A DNA stretch of 64,000 bases from Chryseobacterium gwangjuense (GTDB lineage Bacteria; Bacteroidota; Bacteroidia; Flavobacteriales; Weeksellaceae), in the NCBI RefSeq assembly GCF_021311115.1, contig NZ_JAJTNP010000005.1:186001-250000 (forward strand), in the 5' to 3' direction. Shown here in pieces: positions 51,519 to 60,979 of the stretch (position 1 is its first letter; each line of letters begins with the position of its first letter). The position numbers and the translations under genes are program-made. The notes beneath the pieces were generated by a model. It made no database searches. It was not told the DNA's origin and saw nothing but the letters and a program-made list of their open reading frames with translations.

Positions 51519-52550
51519 CTATTTACTTTTTTCGAGCATAAAACTGAATTTCGTTCCTTCAAGATACACACTTTCTACCGTAATGTTTTCGTTGTGAGCT
51601 TCAAGAATATGCTTCACAATTGCCAAGCCAAGACCGGAACCTCCTTCTCTTCTGCTTCTGCTGGTTTCTACGCGATAAAATCTTTCAAAAATCCTTGGTA
51701 AAAGTTCAGATTTTATTCCCATTCCGTTATCAATAACTTCAATAAGAACTTTATTTTTTAAGATACTTGTTTTTACGACCACTCTTGCTTCCTGCCTATT
51801 CGCATAATGAATCGCATTGGAAATCAAATTAATAAAAACCTGGGAGATTTTCTGCTTGTCGGCATCAACAAAAATCTGCGGATGTAATGTCTGAATTTGT
51901 AATGTTGTATTGCGTTTTTCTGCTTCAAGATCGAGAAGATCAAAAATCTCTTTTATAAGCAGGTTTACATCGAATCTGGAAACTGTAAGATTAATCTCTC
52001 CTGCTTCAAGTCTATTGATCATATCCAAATCCGTCACAATGGCAATCAGCCTTTCTACCGATTTATCAATTCTCTCCAGATATTTATCCCGAATCGTAAG
52101 ATTATCTACGCCTCCGTCTCTTAATGTTTCTACGTATCCCTGAATGGAAAACAAGGGAGTTTTAAGTTCATGAGAAACATTTCCGATATATTCTTTACGA
52201 TAGCTTTCCATTTCTTTCATCATATCAATCTCCGTTACTTTCTGTTGATTAAGATCTGAAAAACGCTCTCCTAATTCTTTTATCGTAATATTCTCATCAT
52301 TGTCCTGAACAATTTCCTGAGGTAAAAGCTGAGAAAGCCCGCGAACCTGTTTCTTTCCATAATAATTAAAAAGCAGCTCCAACACGAGATAATTGATAAT
52401 AAAGATAAGAATCAGACAGATAAACAGTCCTATTTTAAAGAATGCGGTCTGATAATAGAGATCCTTCAGCCAATCAAAAATGATGACTAAAAGAAACATC
52501 ACCACTGTAAGCAAACCAGAGGTGGCGAGTGTAAGTCTGTAAAATTTCAA
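51519..52550 (-). CDS. PhoR-like sensor histidine kinase, TTG start
   Basis: A 343-residue membrane histidine kinase with two helices (about 7-25 and 38-60) and a tiny loop between, so it has almost no extracytoplasmic sensor. The dimerisation histidine is H127 in IGNVSHELKTPLFSIQGYVETL, and the ATPase domain has N, G1 and G2 boxes (FINLISNAIHYA, VIDNGMGI, GGSGLGLAIVKH). It opens with TTG at 52550 (MKFYRLTLAT); no ATG is nearby. The regulator ends 44 bases upstream, so the two are co-transcribed. Phosphate sensing is inferred from the regulator's family. Confidence 0.85.
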   Translation of the reverse strand: MKFYRLTLATSGLLTVVMFLLVIIFDWLKDLYYQTAFFKIGLFICLILIFIINYLVLELLFNYYGKKQVRGLSQLLPQEIVQDNDENITIKELGERFSDLNQQKVTEIDMMKEMESYRKEYIGNVSHELKTPLFSIQGYVETLRDGGVDNLTIRDKYLERIDKSVERLIAIVTDLDMINRLEAGEINLTVSRFDVNLLIKEIFDLLDLEAEKRNTTLQIQTLHPQIFVDADKQKISQVFINLISNAIHYANRQEARVVVKTSILKNKVLIEVIDNGMGIKSELLPRIFERFYRVETSRSRREGGSGLGLAIVKHILEAHNENITVESVYLEGTKFSFMLEKSK

Positions 52551-52594
52551 TTTTACAAATATTTAATAATTAGTGTATGTCTGTAAATTTCGGA

Positions 52595-53272
52595 TTAAAC
52601 AATAAGTTTATATCCTATTCCTTTTAATGTCTGAATGGTATTAATTCCTAATTTTTCTCTGAGTCTACGAATGTGAACATCGATGGTTCTCTCTCCTACA
52701 ATCACATCATTTCCCCATACTTTTTCAAGAATTTCTTCTCTTTTGAATACTTTTTCTGTGTTTGAAGCTAAAAGATACAATAGATCGAACTCTTTTTTAG
52801 GTAATAAAAACTGTTGTCCTGCTTTTGAAACTCTAAAATTGTCTTTATCGATTACCAGATCTCCAATTTCAATCAGCTTACTATTATCAGTAACCTGAGA
52901 GGTCAGTTGTAATAAAGCATTTACTTTGGAGGTAAGGATTTTCGGTTTGATCAATTTTACAATATAATCATTCGCTCCTGCTTGGAAACCTGCTAATTGT
53001 GAAAATTCTTCACTTCTCGCAGAAAGGAAAACAATTAATGTTTTTTGAAGTTCTTTTACTTTGCGAAGTTCCTGGCAAGTTTCGATACCATCTTTTTCTG
53101 GCATCATTACATCTAATAGAATAAGATCCGGGATAATTTCTTTGGCTTTTTCAATTCCTTCGTTACCATTGGTAGCGGTATAAATATCGTAGCCTTCTTT
53201 TTCTAAGTTGTAAGACAGAATCTCTAAAATATCCAGTTCATCGTCTATTAAGAGGATTTTCTTTTGGTTCAT
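52595..53272 (-). CDS. OmpR/PhoB-like response regulator
   Basis: A 225-residue response regulator: receiver domain 1-120 with acidic D10/D11, phospho-acceptor D54 in LILLDVMMP, Ser or Thr in the LIVFLSAR region, and the lysine loop reading YIVKLIKPK. In most relatives the lysine is followed by a cis-Pro (KP); here it is KL. The C-terminal winged-helix (RIEILEKVWGNDVIVGERTIDVHIRRLREKLG) is PhoB/OmpR-like. The neighbouring TonB receptor and lipoprotein genes lie on the other strand, 185 bases away. Confidence 0.87.
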   Translation of the reverse strand: MNQKKILLIDDELDILEILSYNLEKEGYDIYTATNGNEGIEKAKEIIPDLILLDVMMPEKDGIETCQELRKVKELQKTLIVFLSARSEEFSQLAGFQAGANDYIVKLIKPKILTSKVNALLQLTSQVTDNSKLIEIGDLVIDKDNFRVSKAGQQFLLPKKEFDLLYLLASNTEKVFKREEILEKVWGNDVIVGERTIDVHIRRLREKLGINTIQTLKGIGYKLIV

Positions 53273-53457
53273 TTTTAATTTTTACGAGTCAAAGTTAATA
53301 ATTTTTAAAGCACAGATTAACAAATCAGCCATCGTTCACATAAAGTTAACAATTATATCCATTTCTTAATGTTTAGTTAAGGAAAATTTAAATTTCACTA
53401 AACCATTTACCCCGTCAATCTTTTATTCCTTTGCACCGAAAGAATATAGTAAAAAAA

Positions 53458-55926
53458 ATGAATTTTAGAAAACTGAGTATCGCAGTTTTGTTTTTAACAA
53501 CATCGGGAACTGTACTTTACGCTCAAACGACCAAAAACGACACTATAAAGAAAGAAAAGAAAATCGAAGGTGTCATCATTAAAGGGTCTACCAAAAAGGG
53601 AACTGAAGCTAACCTTATCAGTGTACAAAAGAAATCTGTAGAAGTTATAGAGCGTGTAGGTTCTGTACAGCTTGCAAAACAAGGTGTAGGAGATGTTGCA
53701 ACAGCTGTAACAAAAGCTACGGGAACTATTAAGCAGGAAGGAAGCGGACAAATTTTCGTAAGAGGTCTTGGTGATAGATATAACAGTACTACATTAAACG
53801 GATTACCAATTCCGTCTGATGATCCGGAGAACAGAAACATCGATCTTTCGATTTTCAAGACTTCAATGATCGAATATATTTCATTAGATAAAGTATACAA
53901 CCCAAAATTATTGGGTGATTTTGGAGGAGCAAGCATCAGTATTGTTTCTAAAGAATTTTCTGGTAAGCCTTATTTTAAAATAGGTTTAGGAAGCAGCATC
54001 AATCTTCAGACTTTTGATAATAATAATTTCAAAATACAAGATGGAGCTCCAGGATTTTTCGGATTTAAGGAAACTACTTTTACTAAAGGAAATCCTTATC
54101 AAAACTATCCTTTTAAAACAAAATGGAATTTCAAAAATGCAGATAATCCGTTCAATACAGATATGAACATTGAAGGAGGGGCAACCTTCGGAAAATTCTC
54201 TGTCTTTGGTTATGCAGGATTTGAAAACGCATATGAATACAGTACAGGACAAGAAGGATTCTACTTTGCGGATAATACTCCAAACAAAAAATTTGATGTA
54301 GAACGTTCTAACTATAAAACAAATACTACAGCGTTAGTTAATTTAGGATATAAGTTCAATTCTAGCAATAAAATTAACTTCACTTCCAATTTCATTCATT
54401 CTTCTGAACAGACTGCAAAAATATTCAAAGGATATTCTTATGATGTTGACAGAAATGTAATCATTAACAGAGGTGATAATAAACTTACCAGCACTTGGGT
54501 AAATCAATTATTAGGTACACACAAGTTAGGTGATACATGGACTGCAGACTGGGCGGTTGGTTATAATATGCTAAACAGCAAAAGACCAGATCGTATGCAG
54601 AATACGATTGATGCAACAACAATGCAACTTATTTCAGGAAGTGCCATCAATAACCACAGATATTTTGATGAGTTAAAAGATAATACGGTTTTAGGTCATG
54701 CTTATCTTTCTAAAACTTTAAATAAATTCAAGATTACTGCAGGATACGACGGACAATACAAAGACAGAAAATTCAACTATACTACGATTGGTATGAACTT
54801 CGGTCTTTCTCCTCAAGTAGATCCTAATAATATTGATGCTTTTATTAATGCTACAAACAATAGCTTATTCACTTACCAGACATTCCAGCCGACAGCAAAA
54901 TTATTTACGCCTTTCAATTATACGGCAAAACAGAATATTCAGTCAGGATTTGCTAATGTAGATATTACGCTTTCCGATAAATTTATCGTACAGGTAGGTG
55001 GACGTTTCGATTACATCGATATGCAGATGAAATGGATTGATCCGGTTCAGGGAGAAGGTAAAAAGAATAAGCAATACAATAAATTCTTACCAGCTTTAAA
55101 TGCTAAATATAGTCTTAATGACAAGCAAAACTTAAGATTATCTTTCTCTAAAACATATACATTACCACAAGCTAAAGAACTTATTCCTTTTGCGTATTAT
55201 GATGTAACTACGAATACATACGGAAATCCGGATCTTGCTCCGTCTGACAACTATAATGTTGACGTGAAATGGGAATTATTCCCTAAATCTGGCGAGTTGG
55301 TTTCAGTAGCAGCTTTCGGAAAATATATTCAAAATCCAATCGCAAGAACCACTTATGCGAGTTCTGCACCAAGTGATATGACATATTTCAATGCTGCAGA
55401 TTCAGGATATATCGTAGGAGCTGAAGTAGAAGTGAGAAAAGATATCTATTCTTGGAGCAATTCAAAAATCTATACTTTCATCAACGGAACGTATATGCAT
55501 TCTGAACAAGACCTTAAATCTCAAGCTGATATTGCAAAAGAAAACAAAGGAAAAACGGTTGTGTTTACCAAAGATAAAAATGCTCTTCAAGGAGCTGCTG
55601 ATTTTATTGCCAACGTAAACTTAGGGTATAATTACAAATGGAACAGCAACTTAAATTCATTAGACTTTGTGGTTGTATACTCTCACGTAGGAAAAAACCT
55701 TTATGCTTTAGGAACTACTGATATCGGAGATTTTTATGAAACAGCAAGAGATCTTTTAGATCTTAACTTAAACTTCACTTTAGATAAAATAGGAATCGGA
55801 GTTTCTGCGAAAAACCTATTAAACCCTCACAATAAAATAGAACAGGAAAATAAAACAGCTACATTGATCAACAGAGACTATACAAAAGGACGTCAGGTTG
55901 GTTTAAGCTTATCATACAAATTTTAA
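53458..55926 (+). CDS. TonB-dependent receptor
   Basis: An 822-residue outer-membrane receptor. Signal peptide about 1-20 (ending LYAQ), a TonB box-like stretch (DTIKKEKKIEGVII), a plug domain over about 40-165 (SVQLAKQGVGDVATAVTKATG, GQIFVRGLGDRYNSTTLNGLPIPS), and a 22-strand-type barrel ending LSLSYKF, with terminal Phe. It has no N-terminal carboxypeptidase-like domain, unlike SusC. ATG at 53458 is used. It is the first gene of a pair with the lipoprotein at 55951 and lies divergent from phoBR; a phosphate-related substrate is an inference. Confidence 0.9.
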   Translation: MNFRKLSIAVLFLTTSGTVLYAQTTKNDTIKKEKKIEGVIIKGSTKKGTEANLISVQKKSVEVIERVGSVQLAKQGVGDVATAVTKATGTIKQEGSGQIFVRGLGDRYNSTTLNGLPIPSDDPENRNIDLSIFKTSMIEYISLDKVYNPKLLGDFGGASISIVSKEFSGKPYFKIGLGSSINLQTFDNNNFKIQDGAPGFFGFKETTFTKGNPYQNYPFKTKWNFKNADNPFNTDMNIEGGATFGKFSVFGYAGFENAYEYSTGQEGFYFADNTPNKKFDVERSNYKTNTTALVNLGYKFNSSNKINFTSNFIHSSEQTAKIFKGYSYDVDRNVIINRGDNKLTSTWVNQLLGTHKLGDTWTADWAVGYNMLNSKRPDRMQNTIDATTMQLISGSAINNHRYFDELKDNTVLGHAYLSKTLNKFKITAGYDGQYKDRKFNYTTIGMNFGLSPQVDPNNIDAFINATNNSLFTYQTFQPTAKLFTPFNYTAKQNIQSGFANVDITLSDKFIVQVGGRFDYIDMQMKWIDPVQGEGKKNKQYNKFLPALNAKYSLNDKQNLRLSFSKTYTLPQAKELIPFAYYDVTTNTYGNPDLAPSDNYNVDVKWELFPKSGELVSVAAFGKYIQNPIARTTYASSAPSDMTYFNAADSGYIVGAEVEVRKDIYSWSNSKIYTFINGTYMHSEQDLKSQADIAKENKGKTVVFTKDKNALQGAADFIANVNLGYNYKWNSNLNSLDFVVVYSHVGKNLYALGTTDIGDFYETARDLLDLNLNFTLDKIGIGVSAKNLLNPHNKIEQENKTATLINRDYTKGRQVGLSLSYKF

Positions 55927-55950
55927 TAATATTAAATCTAATATAAGGTT

Positions 55951-57162
55951 ATGAAAAAAACAATCTTAAAAGCTGCTCTTTTCTTTTCATTAGCTGCGGC
56001 ATTTTCATCTACTGCAATCTCTTGTAGTAACTCTGATGACGATTCATCTGAAAGCATTTCTACAATTGATCCAAGTAATTTTAAAGGAAGTATTGCTGCC
56101 GGAACTACAGTAACTTTAGATCCATCAAAAGTATATACAATCACGGGTAAAGTATTGGTAGAAAGTGGTGCAAACCTTGTTATCCCTGCAGGAACTAGAA
56201 TCACTGTAGCGGAAGGAGCAAACTATCTTATCGTTGACAGAGGTGGTAAACTATATATCAACGGTACAGCTACAAGCCCGGTTGTATTCGAAGGAACTTC
56301 ACACAAACAAGGACACTGGGGAGGTATCGTAGTTCTAGGTAATGCACCTTCTAACAGAAGTGCGTTAGGAACTTCTACTTCTGAATTAGGAGATCTTACT
56401 TATGGAGGTACTGACAATAACGATAACTCCGGAGTTATTAAATATGTGGTAATTAAAGACAGCGGATTTAAATATAACCCTGAAAAAGAATTCAACGGAC
56501 TTTCTCTTTTCGGAGTTGGTAGCGGAACTACTCTTTCTTATATCTATGTAACTGATGGTGCTGATGATGGTGTTGAATGTTTCGGAGGTAGCCCAAATCT
56601 TGATCACATCGTAGTAACAGGTGTTGGAGATGATGGTTTCGACTGGACAGAAGGATACAAAGGAACTGCAAACTTCCTTTATGTAGCAAGAAAAAAACAA
56701 TATCAAACGGCTACAGAACCAGGAAACAGAGGTATTGAAGCGGATACTCAAGATACAAACCCGAACACTACTTTCGGAAACGGAGTTTCTAACCCTACGA
56801 TCACTAATGCTACTTTCTTAGGTAATGCTGGTGGATCAGAATCTCAAGGGATGAAAGTAAGAGCTGGATCTAACGGTCAATTCGACAACATCGTTTTAGC
56901 AAACTATACTACAGGTTTAGATTTTGAAACTGACAGAACTTTAGCTTGGTTCCAAGGTGGATCTTATATCAAAAACTTAAGATTTGTAAACATTGCAACA
57001 AAATCTAAAGCTAAAAACACTGCAGGAACAGCTGTGGATATTTCAACTATTTATTCTGAAAATGCAAGTGCTGTAGGTGCAGGTGCAGGTACAGCTTTGC
57101 CAGATTGGGCTAAAGGTTGGACTGGTCTTACCAGCTATGATACTACTGATGCGATGAACTAA
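55951..57162 (+). CDS. Surface lipoprotein with right-handed beta-helix, partner of the TonB receptor
   Basis: A 403-residue lipoprotein: signal peptide 1-24, lipobox AISC with Cys25, followed by SNSDDDSSES, an acidic run that should export it to the cell surface. The rest has repeating hydrophobic strands with VLVESGANLVIPAGTRITV, KLYINGTATSPVVFEG, HWGGIVVLGNAPSNR and later GDDGFDWTEGY, the pattern of a parallel beta-helix. Such proteins are regular partners of TonB receptors in flavobacteria. It is 24 bases after the receptor gene. Substrate unknown. Confidence 0.82.
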   Translation: MKKTILKAALFFSLAAAFSSTAISCSNSDDDSSESISTIDPSNFKGSIAAGTTVTLDPSKVYTITGKVLVESGANLVIPAGTRITVAEGANYLIVDRGGKLYINGTATSPVVFEGTSHKQGHWGGIVVLGNAPSNRSALGTSTSELGDLTYGGTDNNDNSGVIKYVVIKDSGFKYNPEKEFNGLSLFGVGSGTTLSYIYVTDGADDGVECFGGSPNLDHIVVTGVGDDGFDWTEGYKGTANFLYVARKKQYQTATEPGNRGIEADTQDTNPNTTFGNGVSNPTITNATFLGNAGGSESQGMKVRAGSNGQFDNIVLANYTTGLDFETDRTLAWFQGGSYIKNLRFVNIATKSKAKNTAGTAVDISTIYSENASAVGAGAGTALPDWAKGWTGLTSYDTTDAMN

Positions 57163-57192
57163 TATCATAACAATTCTTCATATCAAATTGAA

Positions 57193-57226
57193 AAATAATC
57201 CATCTCTTACAAGGGATGGATTATTT
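57193..57226. terminator. Bidirectional terminator between convergent genes
   Basis: Sixteen-base arms, 57193-57208 and 57211-57226, with one G-T pair, in A- and T-rich flanks. It ends the receptor/lipoprotein transcript and also faces the amidohydrolase. Confidence 0.75.
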
Positions 57227-57270
57227 CATTTACAAAAAACAAGGATTAAAAAAACACAAATTATATATAT

Positions 57271-58518
57271 CTATTTTTTCTGGAAAAAATTACCTTCGTT
57301 CATCAAAGCTTCTACATTCGACATTCTGGAAACAGCTTCCGCAGAACAGCTTGTATCCACTAAAACAACATTTGCAGCATCTCCTGATTTTGGCCATTGT
57401 TGTTCTCCTTTATCATTTAACGGAAGAATATTTTGAGTAGCAAATTCTAAGGCTCTGGAAAGTTTAAATTCGGAGCCATAACCATACAATTCGGCAATTA
57501 AATTGGCTTTCTGCAACATATTCCCTGATCCAAACGTACTCCAGTAATCCTGAACATTATCATTTCCGATTAAAACGTTCACCCCATGTTTTTTCAACGC
57601 AGGAATCGGCATTAATTTCCCTCCGAAAGGCACAGAAGAAGCAATTCCCACTTTCGAAGCGGCCAATTTTTCAGCAATTTCTTCTGTCTCTTTTGCATTT
57701 AAATGGGCCAAAGCAAAAGCATGACTCACAAAAGTCTTTCCTTGAAGAGCAGGATTTTCAATGGCTTTATCAATTAAATACTGAATGGTTTTCATTCCGG
57801 ACTCTCCGGTTTCATGTAAGTGAATATCAATCCCTTTATTGTTATCCAAAGCCAATTGAACCGTAAAATCCAATACTTTTTCAATATTCCCGTCAATACT
57901 CAAAGGATCCAGACCTCCTATAAAACCTACACTTTTCAGTTGTGCCGCTTCTTTTATTAGAGGAACCGAATCTGTATAATAAACACCATGTTGCGGAAAA
58001 GCAACCAACTCAGCCTTGAATGAATCCTTCTTATTGTCTAACGCTTTTTCTAAATTTTCTAATGATTTTAAGCCTGAAGTAGGATCAATATTAAAATGCG
58101 TTCTTGCAAAATTCGTCCCGTAATGTTGTAATAAATCAATTAATTGTTCAGCTCTTTCCACAGAAGTTTTCAAAAGCTTCGGGATGATTTCCTGTTCGTA
58201 GGCAATCATGTCTTTTACTGATCTTCTTTTCGGTGAAAGTGCTTGCCACGGAAGTCCGTACAACGTTTTATCCAAATGAATATGCATATCCTTAAAAGCA
58301 GGAATCATCAGTTTTCCTTTGGCATCAATCGCGTTTGAATTCGCATCATTCGGCTTTACCGATTTTATTTTTCCGTCTTCAATTTCAATACAAAACAGAT
58401 CGGTTTTTGTACTGATCACTTCTTCATGATCATATTCAAAACCCGTTTCCAAACGGACATTTTTTAATGAATAATTTCCTTTTGCTATAAGTTGATAAGA
58501 TGATTGCATAACTCTCAT
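57271..58518 (-). CDS. Amidohydrolase, cytosine deaminase-like (cytosolic paralogue)
   Basis: A 415-residue metal-dependent amidohydrolase. Metal ligands are in DMHIHLDKT, HLHETGES, VSHAFAL and IGNDNVQDYW, the order seen in the CodA/AtzC group. There is no signal peptide. ATG at 58518 is used; an ATG 3 codons later is equally possible. It shares long identical stretches with the Tat-exported gene at 59487 (for example ELVAFPQHGV, YTDSVP, LALDN). The two flank an AraC regulator, so all three may be one regulated set. Substrate unknown. Confidence 0.85.
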   Translation of the reverse strand: MRVMQSSYQLIAKGNYSLKNVRLETGFEYDHEEVISTKTDLFCIEIEDGKIKSVKPNDANSNAIDAKGKLMIPAFKDMHIHLDKTLYGLPWQALSPKRRSVKDMIAYEQEIIPKLLKTSVERAEQLIDLLQHYGTNFARTHFNIDPTSGLKSLENLEKALDNKKDSFKAELVAFPQHGVYYTDSVPLIKEAAQLKSVGFIGGLDPLSIDGNIEKVLDFTVQLALDNNKGIDIHLHETGESGMKTIQYLIDKAIENPALQGKTFVSHAFALAHLNAKETEEIAEKLAASKVGIASSVPFGGKLMPIPALKKHGVNVLIGNDNVQDYWSTFGSGNMLQKANLIAELYGYGSEFKLSRALEFATQNILPLNDKGEQQWPKSGDAANVVLVDTSCSAEAVSRMSNVEALMNEGNFFQKK

Positions 58519-58586
58519 TTAGTCATACAAAATTACTCTGCTAAAATGTTAAACAAGTGTATAAATTATGTCTTATTTTGTACAGA

Positions 58587-59432
58587 TTATTCTTTGAATT
58601 GTGACGGCGTCATACCTGTCTGTACCTTAAAGAATTTAGAAAAACTGGCATGATCATAAAAACCCAGATCGTAAACAATATCTTTCACCGACATTTCTGA
58701 AACCTTCAATAAACGTTTTGCTTCCAGTAAAATTCGGTCCTGAATTAATGAAGAAGCCGATGTGTTAAGACTTTTCTTACAAACAATATTCAAGTAATTC
58801 GCAGAGATATTTAACTTATCTGCATAAAACGAAACAGAGCGCTGCGTTTTGAAATGTTCATTAATCAGATTCAAAAATTTAGAAATAATAGGATTCGAAT
58901 TATATATCTCAAAGTCTTTAAAAGCACCTTCCACCGATTTGCTGACCAATAAACCAATCAGCTCACTCCTTTTCTGAATCAGCTCCCAGAATATTTTCTC
59001 ATCACTGAGCTCTTTCTTGATGGCTTGAAATTCATGTAATAACAATTCATAAATTTCTCCTGAAACCGTAAAGGCGGGATGCTGAAAATAATACGATGAG
59101 GAAAATCGTAAGGCAGGAAGAAAACTTTCGTACCATTCTCTGCTGATCATCAATTGATAGCCAACCGTTTCTTTTTCAATTGTCCATTGATGAACCTGAT
59201 CCGGAAACACCAAATGAATCTGATGATTCTCTACCTTATATTCAACAAAATCAATAATATGAACTCCTTTTCCTTTTTCGAAAAGATTAATGATAAAAAA
59301 ATCGTGTTTATGAGGTTCATCAATCCGTCTTTCACCACTAAGTTCATTGAACAGCAGATCGCAACCTTTTGATTGTTTCTCTGCAAATTCATGAATACCG
59401 AGAATAGGAAAATAATCTGACTGATGGCTCAT
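58587..59432 (-). CDS. AraC-family transcriptional regulator
   Basis: A 281-residue regulator. The N-terminal part is a cupin-like sensor (RIDEPHKHDFFIINLFEKGKGVHIIDF), and the last 100 residues hold two helix-turn-helix motifs (NISANYLNIVCKKSL and MSVKDIVYDLGFYDHASFSKFFKVQTGMTPSQF), typical of AraC. It lies between two amidohydrolase genes in the same direction, 68 and 54 bases away, and probably controls them; the ligand is likely an amide or cyclic substrate, but this is an inference. Confidence 0.87.
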   Translation of the reverse strand: MSHQSDYFPILGIHEFAEKQSKGCDLLFNELSGERRIDEPHKHDFFIINLFEKGKGVHIIDFVEYKVENHQIHLVFPDQVHQWTIEKETVGYQLMISREWYESFLPALRFSSSYYFQHPAFTVSGEIYELLLHEFQAIKKELSDEKIFWELIQKRSELIGLLVSKSVEGAFKDFEIYNSNPIISKFLNLINEHFKTQRSVSFYADKLNISANYLNIVCKKSLNTSASSLIQDRILLEAKRLLKVSEMSVKDIVYDLGFYDHASFSKFFKVQTGMTPSQFKE

Positions 59433-59486
59433 TCTATAATAATTTACCCTAAAATACGTAAATTTTATCAGAATGAAATGTTCTTT

Positions 59487-60818
59487 TTAAAACACGACAT
59501 TTCCCTGATGAATCAACGATTCTACATTAGAAATTCTTGAAACGGCTTCTGCAGAACAGCTTGCATTCAGGAAAACCAAATCTGCCTGGTCGCCCACTTT
59601 TGGCCATTGCTGAATACCTTTATCATCCAACGGTAAAATATTAGCGGTTGCCAATTTTAAACTTCTCGATAATAAAAACTCTGTAGCCTGTCCGTACAAT
59701 TGAGCCATTAAATTCGCTTTTTGCAGCACGCTTCCTGTTCCAAATGTATTCCAATGATCAACAATACTGTCATTCCCGGTTAATACTTTCACATTATGCT
59801 TATACAAGGTCGGAATCGGCATAATTAAACTACCAAAAGGAATCGTGGACACAATTCCTACCTCAGCATTGCCTAATTTTTCTGCAACTTCTTCTTGTTT
59901 TGCTTTTTCCAGTTTCCCTAAAACGAAACAATGGCTCAAGTAGGTTTTTCCTTTCAAAAAAGGATTTTCATTTACTTTTTGAATTAAATATTCAACCGTT
60001 TTCAAACCGGATTCACCACTTTCATGAAGATGAATATCAATTCCTTTTTTGTTATCTAAAGCCAATTGAACCGTAAAGTCAATCGTTTTTTCTATCGCTC
60101 CGTCAATGGTAAAAGGATCCACTCCACCAATGAAATCAATATCCATTTTCGCAGCTTCCTTCAGATAAGGAACCGAATCCGTGTAAAAAACACCATGTTG
60201 TGGAAAAGCCACCAATTCTGCTCCAAACGTCTTCTTTTTATTATCTAAAGCCTTCTGTAGATTTTTTAAAGATTGTAATTTGGAAGTAGGTTCAATATTC
60301 ACGTGACTTCTTGCAAAAGATGTTCCTTTCGATTGCAGCAATTCAATCATTTTTTCCGCCTTAAAAGTAGAATTTTTCAGCAGTTCGGGCATCATCTGCT
60401 GTTCCAAAGCAATCATTCCTTTCACTCCGCCGGTTCTCCTTCTTACAGCCTGCCATTTATCTCCGTAAAAAGTTTTGTCCAGATGAATGTGCATATCTTT
60501 GAACGCCGGAAGCATTAAAAATCCTTTGGCATCAATTGCTTTTGCATTCGGCTGATTCGGAGAGATCTTTGTAATTTTTCCGTTTTCGGTTTCAAGATAA
60601 AACAAATCGGTTTTTGTAGCAATCACTTCCCCATCTTCATATTCAAAACCTATTTCAAGACGAACATTCTTTAAGGCTAATTTTCCTTTTGGAGAAATCG
60701 TGGTATCATTAAAAATTGAAGTTGCTCCCATCATATTTGAAGTTAAAGCCAGTCCTGCCATCGCTAATGCTGAATTCTTAAGAAAATCTTTACGTGATAT
60801 GTTGCCTGAAGTGTTCAT
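59487..60818 (-). CDS. Amidohydrolase with Tat-like signal (exported paralogue)
   Basis: A 443-residue amidohydrolase, paralogue of the 57271 gene over almost its full length. It differs at the start: SRKDFLKNSALAMAGLALTS is a Tat-type signal (SRKDFLK, with one Arg), so the enzyme is likely exported folded. Metal motifs are DMHIHLDKT, HLHESGES, LSHCFVL and TGNDSIVDHW. ATG at 60818 is used in place of the TTG two codons before. Having a cytosolic and an exported copy around one regulator is unusual. Confidence 0.85.
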   Translation of the reverse strand: MNTSGNISRKDFLKNSALAMAGLALTSNMMGATSIFNDTTISPKGKLALKNVRLEIGFEYEDGEVIATKTDLFYLETENGKITKISPNQPNAKAIDAKGFLMLPAFKDMHIHLDKTFYGDKWQAVRRRTGGVKGMIALEQQMMPELLKNSTFKAEKMIELLQSKGTSFARSHVNIEPTSKLQSLKNLQKALDNKKKTFGAELVAFPQHGVFYTDSVPYLKEAAKMDIDFIGGVDPFTIDGAIEKTIDFTVQLALDNKKGIDIHLHESGESGLKTVEYLIQKVNENPFLKGKTYLSHCFVLGKLEKAKQEEVAEKLGNAEVGIVSTIPFGSLIMPIPTLYKHNVKVLTGNDSIVDHWNTFGTGSVLQKANLMAQLYGQATEFLLSRSLKLATANILPLDDKGIQQWPKVGDQADLVFLNASCSAEAVSRISNVESLIHQGNVVF

Positions 60819-60979
60819 TTCCAAATTATTTACAACAAATTTAGAAAGAATGAAAAGGAATAATGGGTACGAATTATTGTATTATCTGTATGATTTATCA
60901 AAATGAATTTTAACTGCTAGTTAAAAAAACATTAAGTTTGTTACTCTGATTGAGGTAAATAAGATCTTTATATTAAGAT

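Noticed and set aside
53273..53457. Pho box between phoBR and the TonB receptor
   Set aside because: TTAACA-like words occur, but without clear 11-base direct repeats; not enough to call.
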